From contig NZ_CP080421.1 of assembly GCF_019457515.1 (NCBI RefSeq), positions 1,240,001 to 1,304,000 on the forward strand: 64,000 nucleotides of DNA, given 5' to 3'. The notes beneath the pieces are model-generated. The model did no database searches. It saw nothing but the letters and a program-made list of their open reading frames with translations, and was not told the origin of the DNA. Shown piece by piece: positions 18,048-27,995 of this stretch; positions within the stretch are counted from its first letter, which is position 1; every line of letters begins with the position of its first letter. Position numbers and translations under genes: made by a program. The stretch is from Shewanella mesophila (lineage in GTDB: Bacteria > Pseudomonadota > Gammaproteobacteria > Enterobacterales > Shewanellaceae).

Positions 18048-20231
18048 CTAGGCTGAATAGTTTTCATTATTCAAATCTATGTTGTTGTCATCACCGCCAG
18101 ACCATTTTGGCCAACGGATTAGGTTTTTGTTTTCGTTGCTTTCAACCTTCACTAATCCGCGAGTGATCCCTTTTTCTAAATGTAAGTATAGTGGAGTTGA
18201 GAAAATTGCTGCTGGGGCGAAATTTAAAGGTGTTATTGACACAAAATAATCTTTTTCATCACCTAAGCTGATCGCTCCTGCGGTTAACATCTGTAACACA
18301 TTAAAATAGACTGTGGGTTCAAATTTGATATCTGGATTATTCATCAAGGGTAAGCTGAGTATACCCAGATGAAGCGTGGTACCTTTCAATAGTCCTTGGT
18401 CATCGATGATTGAGCGAAGTGTTGTGAGCACCTCCAGATAGTCATGACTTTGGGGAAGAGTAATGGCAAAAACACCTGGGCGTATTAGGTAGGCATTGTT
18501 GCATAAGGATTGAGTTAGGCCCGTCATCAGCTGTTGGTTAGTGTGTTGGCTCGACTCGAGACCTAAATCTATGTCCATACTATGTCTATCGGTGAGCGAG
18601 AGCATCGCTATCATTGCTGGCTTTTGTTTTAATTTGAGCTGTTCGATAAACGCGCGATACCCAGGTAACTCGTTAACGGGATCTTGGCTGAGTTTCTGAC
18701 CAATAGTTTGTAAATGTTGATTGGCCGTTTTTTTCCCTCTCCACTGATTAAAGCAGACTAACGAGATAAGAAATGTAGCAAATGCGGTAATAATTAAGGC
18801 TAAACGAAATTGACTTACCAGTTTGTCGTTCTCTTTCTGAGCCGATTGGATTTGAGCTAACTGTAATTTTAACTTTTGCTCGGCTAAACTGCTTGCGCTA
18901 TAGGTTTGTGTCTCTTTATGAACCTTACTTAGCTGCTCATTGTAATCGATTAGCTGATCTAAGACGTTGAGTGATTTTTCAATATCACCTAACTCCTTTA
19001 ATGCCTTGGTTCGGTATCGCAATGCCTCAATCATCTGCTCGAGTAAATCCTGCTCTTTTGCCAAGATGAAGGCTTTGGCCGCATAGCTGTTTGCCATGCT
19101 CCAGTCCTTAACGCTTGTTGCTACCTGGGCAATTAATAGGTCATTGTATACAAGGTAATGTTTGCTTTTCTTTTGTAAAAATAGGCTGTTCGCTTTAACC
19201 AGAAAAGTTAGCGCCGTACTCGCTTGGTTATTGTTAAAATACGCCTCGCCTAAATTATGATAGTTCAATGCTTGTGCGGTTAAATTGCCACGTTTAGTAT
19301 CAATTTGTTGGGCATTAAGATAGTAATCGATAGCCTGATTCCATAAACCCTGTTCGCCATAGACCATGGCGATAACCGTCATGGCACTCGAGAGGTAATT
19401 ATCCTTCTCGAGCGTTTTAAAACTATCAGCGGCTTTGTGGGCGTACTCTAATGCTTCGTTCCATGACTGCAGATCTCGATAAACTCTCGCCAGACGCAGT
19501 GATAGCGTTGCGCTTAAAAATGGTTTATCTAAACTTTCTGACAGGCGAATCGCTTCGCTGTAGTGCTGTAAGGCTTTAGTAAATTGTTCATCTTGATTAT
19601 AAAATCGCCCGAGCGTTGTCTCTGCCTTGGCGATAAGATAATTATCTCTAAGTTGATAAGCGAGGTCTCTATAGTGGTTAAAATGGTCTAGTGCTTGGTT
19701 TTTTTGCAGCGTAATACGATAGAGATCGCCAATTTGATAATGAATGTTATGTAGCAGTAAATTGCTGTGCAGATCTTCCTCAATCAGTGGCTGGTGGAGG
19801 GCCTTTTTATAAAGTTCTATAGCCTGTTGATAATCTTGTTTTTCTCTACCTAGCTTACGACCTTTAAGCATGGCTAGATAAGCCACGTCATAAGGCGTAT
19901 CTGCAATGATCTCTAGGGAGGTCATAATAGTGGTCGCTTTTTCGAGTGCATTTTCGGCGCCGACACCTGGTTCTAAATATAGTCGTGCGAGCCATTGCAT
20001 CTCCTCTTCGAGTTCTGCGTTGGTAAAGCCTTGCTCCTCTGCGATACGGTTAAATTCCGCTTCACTCGTAAAAGTTAACGAGAAAGCCAGTGTTTGCGCC
20101 ATATCTTGATAAAGCTGCGGCGCTGATTCGATTAACTTAACTTCTTTACTCAGAATTTGGCTGTAGGATGCCGCCGCCATACAGGAAAAAAAATAGCTTG
20201 GCAGTAACAAGCAGTAAAGGAACGTGCGCAT
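18048..20231 (-). CDS. TPR-repeat membrane protein with decayed GGDEF-like C-terminus
   Basis: 727 aa. A signal peptide (MRTFLYCLLLPSYFFSCMAAAS) is followed by about 420 residues of tetratricopeptide repeats (e.g. AKAETTLGRFYNQDEQFTKALQHYSEAIRLSE), a coiled coil, one membrane helix (LALIITAFATFLISLVCFNQW), then a cytoplasmic domain. That domain starts DPVNELPGYRAFIEQLK, like the GGDEF start LPNRRAF, and continues LGLESSQHTNQQLMTGLTQSL...RPGVFAITLP, aligning with GGDEF spacing but with no GG(D/E)EF. I infer a catalytically dead GGDEF-type sensor; the TPR part would be periplasmic. Confidence 0.75.
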   Translation of the reverse strand: MRTFLYCLLLPSYFFSCMAAASYSQILSKEVKLIESAPQLYQDMAQTLAFSLTFTSEAEFNRIAEEQGFTNAELEEEMQWLARLYLEPGVGAENALEKATTIMTSLEIIADTPYDVAYLAMLKGRKLGREKQDYQQAIELYKKALHQPLIEEDLHSNLLLHNIHYQIGDLYRITLQKNQALDHFNHYRDLAYQLRDNYLIAKAETTLGRFYNQDEQFTKALQHYSEAIRLSESLDKPFLSATLSLRLARVYRDLQSWNEALEYAHKAADSFKTLEKDNYLSSAMTVIAMVYGEQGLWNQAIDYYLNAQQIDTKRGNLTAQALNYHNLGEAYFNNNQASTALTFLVKANSLFLQKKSKHYLVYNDLLIAQVATSVKDWSMANSYAAKAFILAKEQDLLEQMIEALRYRTKALKELGDIEKSLNVLDQLIDYNEQLSKVHKETQTYSASSLAEQKLKLQLAQIQSAQKENDKLVSQFRLALIITAFATFLISLVCFNQWRGKKTANQHLQTIGQKLSQDPVNELPGYRAFIEQLKLKQKPAMIAMLSLTDRHSMDIDLGLESSQHTNQQLMTGLTQSLCNNAYLIRPGVFAITLPQSHDYLEVLTTLRSIIDDQGLLKGTTLHLGILSLPLMNNPDIKFEPTVYFNVLQMLTAGAISLGDEKDYFVSITPLNFAPAAIFSTPLYLHLEKGITRGLVKVESNENKNLIRWPKWSGGDDNNIDLNNENYSA

Positions 20232-20355
20232 TGATCTCTCGCTACCAGCCCTTTTGGGCTTGTTATGTTTTTAGGATAATGTCCGCAACCTAATGTTAAA
20301 TCGGGTTATAATGACGAACTTCACATTAAAACAATGATAACAGAAGGAAGCTCGC

Positions 20356-22155
20356 GTGAAACTAGTTGTACCCTTGATTTTGATTTTTAATCTCTTTTTT
20401 ATTACCTCTACTCATGCAAATGTTAACTATCATATTGACTTAACTACGCCAGAGCATCATCTGGCACAAGTAGAAGTGCAATTTCCTCCGACCCAATTAT
20501 CCGAATTAGCAGTTGATCTACCTGTTTGGCGCACGGGTAAATACCAAGTGCTGCCGCTAGCTGACAGTTTGCGCTATTTTAGTGCCAAAGATGAGCAGGG
20601 TAACAGCTTAGAGTGGCGCAGAAGCGCCAGCGGAGAATGGCTAGTTCAATTAACCGAGCCAACAAGTGTGACAATTAGCTACCAGTTATATGCCAATACC
20701 TTGGGTCAACGTGTCAGTCATATCGATGGGTCACATGCTTATCTGGATGCCAGTGGCGTGTTTGTCTACAGTCCTTCATTTCGACAGCACAAGCTCGAAG
20801 TGTCACTCAAGGTGCCTCAGCAATGGCGAAGTTATTCTGGGATGAATCGTGGTGAGAATGAGCATAGTTTTATCGCAGATAACTACGATATATTAATCGA
20901 TTCCCCCATTGAAACAGGTATCAACACCCATAAGCAGTTTAACGCCGATGGGCGAGATTATGAGCTAGTGATTTGGGGGGAAGGCAATTACGACGTCGAT
21001 AAAATGGTCGATGATCTCACCCTGCTAAGTGGTCAAGCATCAGTTATTTGGGATGATTATCCATTTAAGCGCTATGTTTATATGGTTCATGCAACCAGTG
21101 GTGCAAGTGGCGCCACTGAGCATCTTAATTCAACGGTGATCCAACGTCCTAGATTTAGTTATCGCGAGCGTAAAGACTATCTTGGCTTTATTAAAACGGC
21201 GTCCCATGAGTTTATCCATACTTGGAATGTTAAAGCCTACCGTCCACAGGGGTTGGTGCCTTATAACTACCAGCAAGAGGGCATATCTGAGTTGCTTTGG
21301 ATGGCCGAAGGCTCGACCAGTTACTTTCAAAGCCAGCTTTTACTTCGCGCAGGTGTCATCACGCCTAAAGAGTTTCTAGAAGATTTAGCCAAGCGGGTTG
21401 CAAGTAGCCAAATGACGCCAGGGCGTGAAGTTCAATCAATTGCCCAGGCGAGTGCAGGGCAGTGGGTCAGTACTGGTGGTGATTATGCCAAAAACCATAG
21501 TGCGAATATCTACTCTGAGGGGTATCTCGCTTCATTGTCGCTGGATTTTTCCTTACTCAGTGATACCGATTTAAAACGCTCATACCGCGACGTGCATAGA
21601 CAGCTGTATCGTGATCATCGTATTCCGACCGGTTACACAGTTAAAGACGTGCAGCACATTTTAAACACTTTGAGTGGAAAGGATTATGGTGATTGGTGGC
21701 AATCCCATATCAATCAACCCTTGGTGATTGATTTTGAAACCTTACTTAAGCAAGCCGGTTTAAAAATGGGTTATGGCAGCGACAGTAAAGCTATTGCATT
21801 TTCGGGGATGACATTGGCCGATGATAAGTCACGTTTAAACCATGTATTACGCGGAGGACCCGCATGGCGAGCGGGTATCGTTGCTGGCGATGAATTGGTT
21901 GCGATTAACGATCTTAAGGTCACGGCTAAAGGCTTCAAGCAGCGAATCAGAGACTTCGCTGCTGGCGATACGATTAAGGTGACTCTGTTTAGCGATCAAC
22001 GCCTAAAAGAGGTTGAGCTAACCCTAGCACAAGAGCAAAGCGGCAAGCTAGTGCTTGAAAGTGTGGTTAAGCCTTCTCGCGCGCAAAAAGCATTTTTTAA
22101 AGCCTGGTTGGGTATCGAGTGGCCGTTTGATTCAAAAGGTAAGTTTAAAAGTTAA
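20356..22155 (+). CDS. Secreted M61 family metallopeptidase with PDZ domain
   Basis: 599 aa. A signal peptide ends near THA-NVNYHI. An N-terminal beta domain (about 25-230) precedes the zinc site H284-E285-x-x-H288 in ASHEFIHTWNVKAYRPQGL, with the downstream Glu in WMAEGSTSYF. A PDZ domain follows (about 470-570: GGPAWRAGIVAGDELVAINDLKV). M61 enzymes are glycyl-type aminopeptidases. The start is GTG at 20356, with AGAAGGAAG upstream. Periplasmic or exported; it converges with rdgC at a strong terminator. Confidence 0.93.
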   Translation: MKLVVPLILIFNLFFITSTHANVNYHIDLTTPEHHLAQVEVQFPPTQLSELAVDLPVWRTGKYQVLPLADSLRYFSAKDEQGNSLEWRRSASGEWLVQLTEPTSVTISYQLYANTLGQRVSHIDGSHAYLDASGVFVYSPSFRQHKLEVSLKVPQQWRSYSGMNRGENEHSFIADNYDILIDSPIETGINTHKQFNADGRDYELVIWGEGNYDVDKMVDDLTLLSGQASVIWDDYPFKRYVYMVHATSGASGATEHLNSTVIQRPRFSYRERKDYLGFIKTASHEFIHTWNVKAYRPQGLVPYNYQQEGISELLWMAEGSTSYFQSQLLLRAGVITPKEFLEDLAKRVASSQMTPGREVQSIAQASAGQWVSTGGDYAKNHSANIYSEGYLASLSLDFSLLSDTDLKRSYRDVHRQLYRDHRIPTGYTVKDVQHILNTLSGKDYGDWWQSHINQPLVIDFETLLKQAGLKMGYGSDSKAIAFSGMTLADDKSRLNHVLRGGPAWRAGIVAGDELVAINDLKVTAKGFKQRIRDFAAGDTIKVTLFSDQRLKEVELTLAQEQSGKLVLESVVKPSRAQKAFFKAWLGIEWPFDSKGKFKS

Positions 22156-22232
22156 ACTTACGCCAACTTAGCTAAAATCATTAAGTTGGTTTAGCGATAG
22201 TTGAAGGCTTATTGCCAACAATTTATGGCTCA

Positions 22233-22262
22233 AAAAAACCACCGACAATTCGGTGGTTTTTT
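22233..22262. terminator. Bidirectional terminator between the M61 peptidase and rdgC
   Basis: Perfect AAAAAACCACCGA / TCGGTGGTTTTTT hairpin with a 4-nt loop. Confidence 0.9.
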
Positions 22263-22298
22263 ATATGATTTTCACAGCAATAATAGGAAGGTTCCCTA

Positions 22299-23210
22299 TT
22301 ACAAACTGTCTTCCATGCCGCCAAGCACTTCGATTAGAGAGCTCATTAGCGCAATAAGCTCGCTGCCCATCAGGGCAAAATCGGCGTCGAGTCGAGCAAT
22401 AGGATCTTCTGTGCCCACTTCGTCGTTGCCAGCTCTAAACTCTTCTGAGAATTTAAGTCGTTTGATGCCTGCATCAGATTGCAATACAAAAGCAATAGAT
22501 TGGCCAAAATGCAGCGCTAATTTATGCACCTGCTTGCCGACTTCGATATGAGCAAGCACTTCATTCTCGGTAAGATCTTGCTGCTTAAAGCGAACTATCC
22601 CGCCTTCGTCTGAGTCTGACTTTAGTTCAGCTTCATCTTGCATCTCAAATGGAGCAGGCGTGCTATCGCTTTTTAACCAATCGGTTAATTGAGTTTCGAT
22701 AGGCGTTTTAAAGCTCATCGGGATCACAGGTAGTGAGCCTAATGCTTTACGCAGTAGTGCTAGTAACTCTTCAGCTTTGGCAGCGCTTGAGCTGTCGACT
22801 AAGATCATCTCGATTTCAGGCAAGATTAATGCGTGAATTTGGCTACGACGAGAAAAGGCGCGTGGCAGCAAGGTTGTGGTGATCTCATCTTTGAGTGAAT
22901 CTTTCTCTTTTTTGGCGAGTTTACGATTCTCTTCATCTTCAATCTGAGCCACTTTCTCTTCAAGTGCTTCTTTAATGACTTGCGAAGGAAGGATTTTTTC
23001 TTCCTTGGTGGCGCAGATAAGGTGTCTGTCGCCAGCGCTATGCACCAATGTTTGTCCTAGTTTACCTAAAGCCTTAGAGAAACCAAACTTGCTGATGTCC
23101 TGGCTTGAGCAGGGAGAAAAGGTAAAGTCTTCCAGTGACTTCTCTAGCGCTTCAGTATCGACAGAGAAAGGTTTATTAAAACGATAAACAGTAAGATTTT
23201 TAAACCACAT
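22299..23210 (-). CDS. rdgC: Recombination-associated protein RdgC
   Basis: 303 aa, full length. The N-terminus [15 protein letters not shown] and the internal [34 protein letters not shown] and [19 protein letters not shown] are characteristic. RdgC forms a ring-shaped dimer that binds DNA without sequence preference and restrains RecA-mediated recombination. Monocistronic. Confidence 0.96.
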   Translation of the reverse strand: MWFKNLTVYRFNKPFSVDTEALEKSLEDFTFSPCSSQDISKFGFSKALGKLGQTLVHSAGDRHLICATKEEKILPSQVIKEALEEKVAQIEDEENRKLAKKEKDSLKDEITTTLLPRAFSRRSQIHALILPEIEMILVDSSSAAKAEELLALLRKALGSLPVIPMSFKTPIETQLTDWLKSDSTPAPFEMQDEAELKSDSDEGGIVRFKQQDLTENEVLAHIEVGKQVHKLALHFGQSIAFVLQSDAGIKRLKFSEEFRAGNDEVGTEDPIARLDADFALMGSELIALMSSLIEVLGGMEDSL

Positions 23211-23511
23211 GATAGGCGCTCAATCAAAAATAAAGCCGCAGTGTAAGCCATTGACGGCGTCGGGTAAACCGCTATCGTTTGTGATGAAAACGCCATAAAA
23301 GCTGCCTTGTTGACATAATTCATCAAACTGTAATATTTCAATCCGTCGCGCTGTATGCCTTGTTGGCTGTAGGTTTTGTCTTGGAAGCGTTTGCATTTGT
23401 TACTTAATTAGCCTCAAGAGGAGATTGATGAAATAAAACTGCAATATAAAAGTTGCAAACTTTCGGCCGTCCAAACCAATAACCAAGACGAACAAACGTC
23501 GAAAGGATTAA
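23211..23511. promoter_or_regulatory. Divergent intergenic region rdgC / porin
   Basis: About 300 bp without a convincing gene. It must hold promoters for rdgC and for the porin at 23512. I saw no clear Pho box here. GCAATATAAAAGTTGCAAAC (about 23441-23460) shows a short GCAA...TTGC symmetry of unknown meaning. Confidence 0.4.
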
Positions 23512-24462
23512 ATGATGAACGTTTTTTGTAAAACTCTACTTGCTTCTGCGCTAGCCACTGCCACTTTAGCCTCTGCACAGGCGGCAGAACCATTGACTGT
23601 TTACGGCAAACTAAACGTAACCGCTCAATCTAACGATGTAGATGATGATGCAACGACTACGATTCAAAGTAATGCTTCACGCTTTGGTGTTAAAGGTGGC
23701 TTCGAACTGAGCAGCTCTCTTGAAGCTTTCTACACTGTAGAATATGAAGTCGATACGGGTGATGATGTTAAGGAAAACTTCAAAGCACGTAATCAGTTTG
23801 TGGGTTTAAAAGGTAACTTTGGTGCCTTCTCTGTGGGCCGCAATGACACTATGCTGAAAGTGTCTCAAGGTAAAGTTGACCAATTCAACGACCTATCTGG
23901 TGACTTGAAAAACTTGTTCAAAGGTGAAAACCGTATTGAGCAAACAGCAACTTACGTGACGCCATCATTTAGCGGTTTTAAAATGGGTGTAACTTATGCT
24001 GCTGAAGGTGCTAGCTCACAGTATGCCCAAGATGGTTTCAGCATTGCAGCTATGTATGGTGACGCCAAATTGAAGAAGTCGCCAATCTTTGCTTCTGTAG
24101 CCTATGATTCAGACGTAAAAGGTTACGAAGTAGTACGTGCAACGGTTCAAGGTAAGGTTGCAGGTCTAGTGCTTGGTGGTATGTATCAGCAGCAAGAAGA
24201 GACATACAAGAAAGATGGTTCGCCAGTAACAGGTGCCGATAGCAAGACAGGTTACCTCTTCAGCGCAGCGTACACTATCGATGCCGTTGTGTTGAAAGCT
24301 CAGTTCCAAGACATGGAAGATAAAGGTGATTCATGGTCTGTTGGCGGTGATTACAAGTTAGGTAAGCCAACTAAACTATTCGCTTTCTATACTAACACTT
24401 CTATGGAAAGCAAAGATACTGACGATAAATACTTCGGTATTGGTCTAGAACACAAGTTCTAA
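23512..24462 (+). CDS. General outer-membrane porin (OmpC-like)
   Basis: 316 aa. A signal peptide is cut near AQAAEP, then comes the Gram-negative porin start LTVYGKLNVTAQS. Features are SRFGVKGGFELSSSLEAFYTVEYEVD, ARNQFVGLKGNFGAFSVGRNDT (loop 3 region) and a terminal beta strand ending in phenylalanine (GIGLEHKF) for BAM recognition. It lies directly upstream of phoB, suggesting phosphate-linked use, but a Pho box was not seen before it. The start region AAATGATGAACG matches the box of the small-RNA family described at 30946-35946. Two adjacent ATGs (23512, 23515) are possible starts. Confidence 0.92.
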   Translation: MMNVFCKTLLASALATATLASAQAAEPLTVYGKLNVTAQSNDVDDDATTTIQSNASRFGVKGGFELSSSLEAFYTVEYEVDTGDDVKENFKARNQFVGLKGNFGAFSVGRNDTMLKVSQGKVDQFNDLSGDLKNLFKGENRIEQTATYVTPSFSGFKMGVTYAAEGASSQYAQDGFSIAAMYGDAKLKKSPIFASVAYDSDVKGYEVVRATVQGKVAGLVLGGMYQQQEETYKKDGSPVTGADSKTGYLFSAAYTIDAVVLKAQFQDMEDKGDSWSVGGDYKLGKPTKLFAFYTNTSMESKDTDDKYFGIGLEHKF

Positions 24463-24501
24463 TCTATTGAAGTCAATACGATAGCGTATGACTGATAGGA
24501 T

Positions 24502-24530
24502 AAAAGGGAGGCATTTAGCTTCCCTTTTTG
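24502..24530 (+). terminator. Intrinsic terminator after the porin
   Basis: Stem AAAAGGGAGGC / GCTTCCCTTTT (one G-T pair), 5-nt loop, T-run. Confidence 0.85.
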
Positions 24531-24560
24531 TTATCTGCTTTTTGAAGTCGTTTTTAAGTT

Positions 24561-24590
24561 TTATGACAAAAACAGCAACTTTATGACAAT
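24561..24590. promoter_or_regulatory. Possible PhoB-binding region before phoB
   Basis: On the minus strand TTGTCATAAA occurs twice, 20 bp apart (TTATGACA on the plus strand at 24561 and 24581). This resembles Pho-box half-sites, but the spacing is not the expected 11 or 22 bp. It fits PhoB autoregulation, at low certainty. Confidence 0.4.
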
Positions 24591-24669
24591 ATAGCGCTGC
24601 GGTTTCATAATTTTGTAATAAAAAAGTCCAATAATGGAAACGTGGGTATTCACTGATAGAAGATCGCAT

Positions 24670-25359
24670 ATGACTGCTAGGATTTTGATAGTTGAAGATG
24701 AGCTAGCCATTCGAGAGATGGTTGCTTTTGTTTTAGAACAACATGGATTCACGACAACTACAGCAGAGGACTATGACTCGGCACTGGATATGTTGTCTGA
24801 GCCCTATCCCGATTTGGTTTTGCTCGATTGGATGTTTCCAGGTGGAAGCGGTATCCAGTTAGCCAAGAAGCTACGCCAAGATGAGTTTACTCGTCATATA
24901 CCTGTGATCATGCTGACCGCACGTGGCGAAGAGGAAGATAAGGTCAAAGGGCTGGAGGTTGGTGCCGATGACTATATTACTAAACCTTTCTCCCCTAAAG
25001 AGTTAGTCGCTCGTATCAAGGCGGTAATGCGCCGCAGCGCGCCTACCGCTTTAGAAGAACCTATTGATGTGCAAGGATTAGTATTAGATCCAGTTAGTCA
25101 CCGCGTTACGGTAGGCGATCAAGTGCTGGATATGGGGCCTACCGAGTTCCGCTTGCTGCACTTCTTTATGACTCATCCCGAGCGTGTCTATAGCCGTGAG
25201 CAACTGCTCGATAATGTTTGGGGGACTAACGTTTATGTCGAAGACCGAACCGTCGATGTGCATATTCGCCGCCTACGTAAGGCGGTAGAGCCATCGAGCC
25301 ACGACCGCCTTATCCAAACCGTTAGAGGCGCAGGCTACCGCTTCTCCACTCGACTTTAG
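24670..25359 (+). CDS. phoB: Phosphate regulon response regulator PhoB
   Basis: This 229-aa OmpR-type response regulator has a receiver domain (1-120) with the acidic pocket E9/D10, phospho-acceptor D53 in [10 protein letters not shown], and the conserved lysine in DYITKPFSP. The C-terminal winged-helix (about 130-229) has [30 protein letters not shown] and VRGAGYRFS. It activates Pho-box genes under low phosphate. The ATG at 24670 gives the canonical [11 protein letters not shown] start; upstream in-frame codons are not needed. phoR follows 65 nt downstream. Confidence 0.97.
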   Translation: MTARILIVEDELAIREMVAFVLEQHGFTTTTAEDYDSALDMLSEPYPDLVLLDWMFPGGSGIQLAKKLRQDEFTRHIPVIMLTARGEEEDKVKGLEVGADDYITKPFSPKELVARIKAVMRRSAPTALEEPIDVQGLVLDPVSHRVTVGDQVLDMGPTEFRLLHFFMTHPERVYSREQLLDNVWGTNVYVEDRTVDVHIRRLRKAVEPSSHDRLIQTVRGAGYRFSTRL

Positions 25360-25424
25360 TAAATTGATAGGCACAAGTAGCGATTTACGTTATCTTGTGC
25401 CCAATTGCTCACTATGGTTTATTT

Positions 25425-26720
25425 ATGTTTGATTCATACTCAGGGTATCGGCTCCTCAGTCGTCTGGTGATCTTCCTCCTGCTCTGTTTTGCTGTTGGAT
25501 TACTCATCAATCAAGTGCTGTGGGTGATGCTTATCGGCACGATTGGCTTGCTGGTTTGGCATTATAAACAGCTATCAAGGCTTAATTATTGGCTGTGGCG
25601 TGACAAGCGACTTACACCGCCAAATGGCAGTGGCAGTTGGGAAGGTGTGTTTAATGGCATCTATCGCTTACAGGGTAAAAATCGTAAAAGAGTGAGCCAG
25701 TTAGCTTATCTCTTAGCGCGTTTTCGCCAAGGCGCCGAAGCCTTGCCTGATGCTGCCGTGGTGTTAGATTCTGAAAATAATATTTTGTGGTGTAACAAAT
25801 TAGCTCAGCTGTTATTAGGTTTAGTTTGGCCACAAGATAACGGTCAGCGTATCGATAATCTCATCCGTCATCCCGATTTCTCAAATTACCTTAAGCAAGC
25901 TAATTTTAACGAGCCTTTCGAGCTAACTGATACCCAAAATGACGCTCGGGTATTGGAGATCCGTATCATGGGTTATGGATCAGGCCAGCTGTTGCTGATC
26001 GCACGGGATATTACCCGCATACGTCAGCTCGAAGGGATGCGTAAAGAGTTTGTCGCTAATGTGTCTCATGAGCTAAAGACGCCGTTAACGGTACTGCAAG
26101 GCTATCTTGAGATGATGCAAAGCATGGCTGAGCCAGGATCGCCCAGTATTAAGGCAATGGAGCAGATGCAGCAGCAAACTCATCGAATGCGCTCTATGGT
26201 CGAGCAGCTTTTGGTGCTGTCACGTATTGAAGATGCGTCAGCGGTCAACCTTGAAGCTAAAGTCAATATGGCACTGCTAATGGATACGCTTAAAGAGGAG
26301 GCTCAAGCCCTGGCTTCGGATCAGTATCAACTAAGCTTTGAAAGCGACGCAAACCTCAACATCTATGGCAATGAGATGCTGCTGAGAAGTGCGTGTTCAA
26401 ATCTGGTATCTAATGCGATCCGTTATACAGAACCCGGCGGTAGGGTTTCCATCGTTTGGAAGCGGGTGCCTATGGGGGCACAATTTAGTGTCACTGATAC
26501 CGGTGAGGGGATTGCACCGCAGCATTTGGCTCGTTTAACTGAGCGCTTCTATCGCGTTGATAGTGCCCGTTCTCGTCAAAGTGGTGGCACAGGTTTAGGT
26601 CTTGCTATTACTAAGCATGCTCTGAGTCATCATCAAAGCGATCTCAATATTGAGAGTCGACTCGGTAGAGGTAGCTGTTTTAGTTTTATTATCCCTAATC
26701 ACCTCATCGATATGGATTAG
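25425..26720 (+). CDS. phoR: Phosphate regulon sensor histidine kinase PhoR
   Basis: 431 aa with this start, the same length as E. coli PhoR. Two adjacent membrane helices (about 10-50), a PAS domain (about 95-200, ALPDAAVVLDSENNILWCN), the phospho-accepting H215 in NVSHELKTPLTVLQGYLE, and HATPase motifs (NLVSNAIRYT, DTGEGIAPQHL, GGTGLGLAI). It controls PhoB according to signals from the Pst transporter. The ATG at 25425 is preferred over an in-frame TTG at 25395. Confidence 0.96.
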   Translation: MFDSYSGYRLLSRLVIFLLLCFAVGLLINQVLWVMLIGTIGLLVWHYKQLSRLNYWLWRDKRLTPPNGSGSWEGVFNGIYRLQGKNRKRVSQLAYLLARFRQGAEALPDAAVVLDSENNILWCNKLAQLLLGLVWPQDNGQRIDNLIRHPDFSNYLKQANFNEPFELTDTQNDARVLEIRIMGYGSGQLLLIARDITRIRQLEGMRKEFVANVSHELKTPLTVLQGYLEMMQSMAEPGSPSIKAMEQMQQQTHRMRSMVEQLLVLSRIEDASAVNLEAKVNMALLMDTLKEEAQALASDQYQLSFESDANLNIYGNEMLLRSACSNLVSNAIRYTEPGGRVSIVWKRVPMGAQFSVTDTGEGIAPQHLARLTERFYRVDSARSRQSGGTGLGLAITKHALSHHQSDLNIESRLGRGSCFSFIIPNHLIDMD

Positions 26721-26776
26721 CAACTCGCTGCAGGAAGTGGCTGACAGCAGGTTATTCGCATTTGCTTTAACAAGTT

Positions 26777-26810
26777 AACGCCGTCATATAATGACGGCGT
26801 TTGGCGTTTA
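26777..26810 (+). terminator. Intrinsic terminator after phoBR
   Basis: Perfect stem ACGCCGTCAT / ATGACGGCGT with a 3-nt loop, then TTTGGCGTTT. Confidence 0.75.
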
Positions 26811-26870
26811 TTATGACCGCCGTTTGACAGTCGCATTTAAGAAATTTAAAAAACTGGATTTTATTGCACT

Positions 26871-26910
26871 TTGTCATCTAAGTGTCACATCACGGTCATA
26901 GACTTGTCAC
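26871..26910 (+). promoter_or_regulatory. Four-unit Pho box upstream of pstS
   Basis: Four consecutive heptamers, TTGTCAT, GTGTCAC, CGGTCAT and TTGTCAC, are each separated by 4 nt. This gives an exact 11-bp period matching the known PhoB half-site CTGTCAT. It lies 70 nt before the pstS start. Two adjacent PhoB dimers could bind, predicting strong phosphate-starvation induction. Confidence 0.9.
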
Positions 26911-26980
26911 GGTAGCGATTGATACTAGCTGCAACTTAAATGAAGCAAGTAAGCAAATCAGCTTAACACTGGAGCAAAGA

Positions 26981-27952
26981 ATGAAACTTAAACAGCTTGT
27001 CGGTGCGGTGAGTTTAACAGCCGCTAGTGTATTTTCAGTAGCCGCTATGGCTTCTATCGATCCATCACTACCAACTTATGAAAAGAGTAGTGGTGTATCG
27101 GGTAACTTATCTTCTGTAGGTTCAGACACGCTAGCTAACATGATGACGTTATGGGCTGAAGAATATAAAGAGATGTATCCTAACGTTAACATCCAAATTC
27201 AAGCTGCTGGTTCATCTACTGCGCCACCAGCATTGACTGAAGGAACTTCACAGTTCGGTCCAATGAGCCGCAAGATGAAGCCTAATGAAGTTGAAGCGTT
27301 TGAAAAACATTACGGCTACCAGCCAACACAAATTCGTGTCGCTATCGATGCCTTAGCAGTATTCGTACACAAAGATAACCCAATTAAAGGATTAAGCATC
27401 GAGCAGATCGATGGCATCTTCTCTGCAACACATAAGTGTGGCGGTAGCGATGTACAGCGCTGGGGCGATGTGGGTCTAGAAGGCGGCTGGTCAGCTAAAG
27501 ATGTACAGCTATATGGTCGTAACTCAGTATCTGGTACTTACGGTTACTTCAAGAAGAAAGCACTTTGTAAAGGTGACTTCAAGGCTAATGTTAACGAACA
27601 ACCAGGTTCTGCATCTGTAGTGCAGTCGGTTTCACAGTCACTCAATGCCATTGGTTACTCAGGTATTGGTTATAAGACTGCAGGCGTAAAAGCGGTTGCT
27701 ATCTCTAAGAAAGGTGATAATTATATTGATGCATCACCAGCGAATGCTGCTGATGGTAGCTACCCACTTTCACGTTACCTATACGTTTATGTGAACAAGC
27801 ATCCAAACAAAGATTTAGCGCCACTTGAGCGTGAGTTCCTTCGCTTTATCTTGTCTAAGCAAGGTCAGAAAATCGTTGAGAAAGATGGTTATGTGCCACT
27901 TCCACGTAGCGTCACAGCAAAAGACTTAGAAAAAGCTGGCATCCGCCTGTAA
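26981..27952 (+). CDS. pstS: Periplasmic phosphate-binding protein PstS
   Basis: 323 aa. The signal peptide is [24 protein letters not shown]. The mature part has the PBP-like fold with phosphate-contact segments [33 protein letters not shown] and [13 protein letters not shown]. It delivers phosphate to the PstCAB transporter and informs PhoR. The ATG at 26981 follows GGAG; a longer in-frame reading would overlap the Pho box. No pstCAB genes follow, so the permease must lie elsewhere. Confidence 0.95.
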   Translation: MKLKQLVGAVSLTAASVFSVAAMASIDPSLPTYEKSSGVSGNLSSVGSDTLANMMTLWAEEYKEMYPNVNIQIQAAGSSTAPPALTEGTSQFGPMSRKMKPNEVEAFEKHYGYQPTQIRVAIDALAVFVHKDNPIKGLSIEQIDGIFSATHKCGGSDVQRWGDVGLEGGWSAKDVQLYGRNSVSGTYGYFKKKALCKGDFKANVNEQPGSASVVQSVSQSLNAIGYSGIGYKTAGVKAVAISKKGDNYIDASPANAADGSYPLSRYLYVYVNKHPNKDLAPLEREFLRFILSKQGQKIVEKDGYVPLPRSVTAKDLEKAGIRL

Positions 27953-27970
27953 GCTTTACCCTAAGTCAAC

Positions 27971-27995
27971 AAGGCCTCCTAGTGAGGCCTTTTTT
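27971..27995 (+). terminator. Intrinsic terminator after pstS
   Basis: Stem AAGGCCTC / GAGGCCTT, 5-nt loop, six T. Confidence 0.9.

Noticed and set aside
23545..23560. GCGCTAG in the porin coding region as a second pairing site for the sRNA loop CTAGCGC
   Set aside because: The order of the two sites in mRNA and sRNA does not allow simple antiparallel pairing of both, and a 7-nt match is expected by chance.
24561..24590. A confident Pho box before phoB
   Set aside because: The two TTGTCATAAA copies are 20 bp apart, out of the 11-bp register; listed only as possible.
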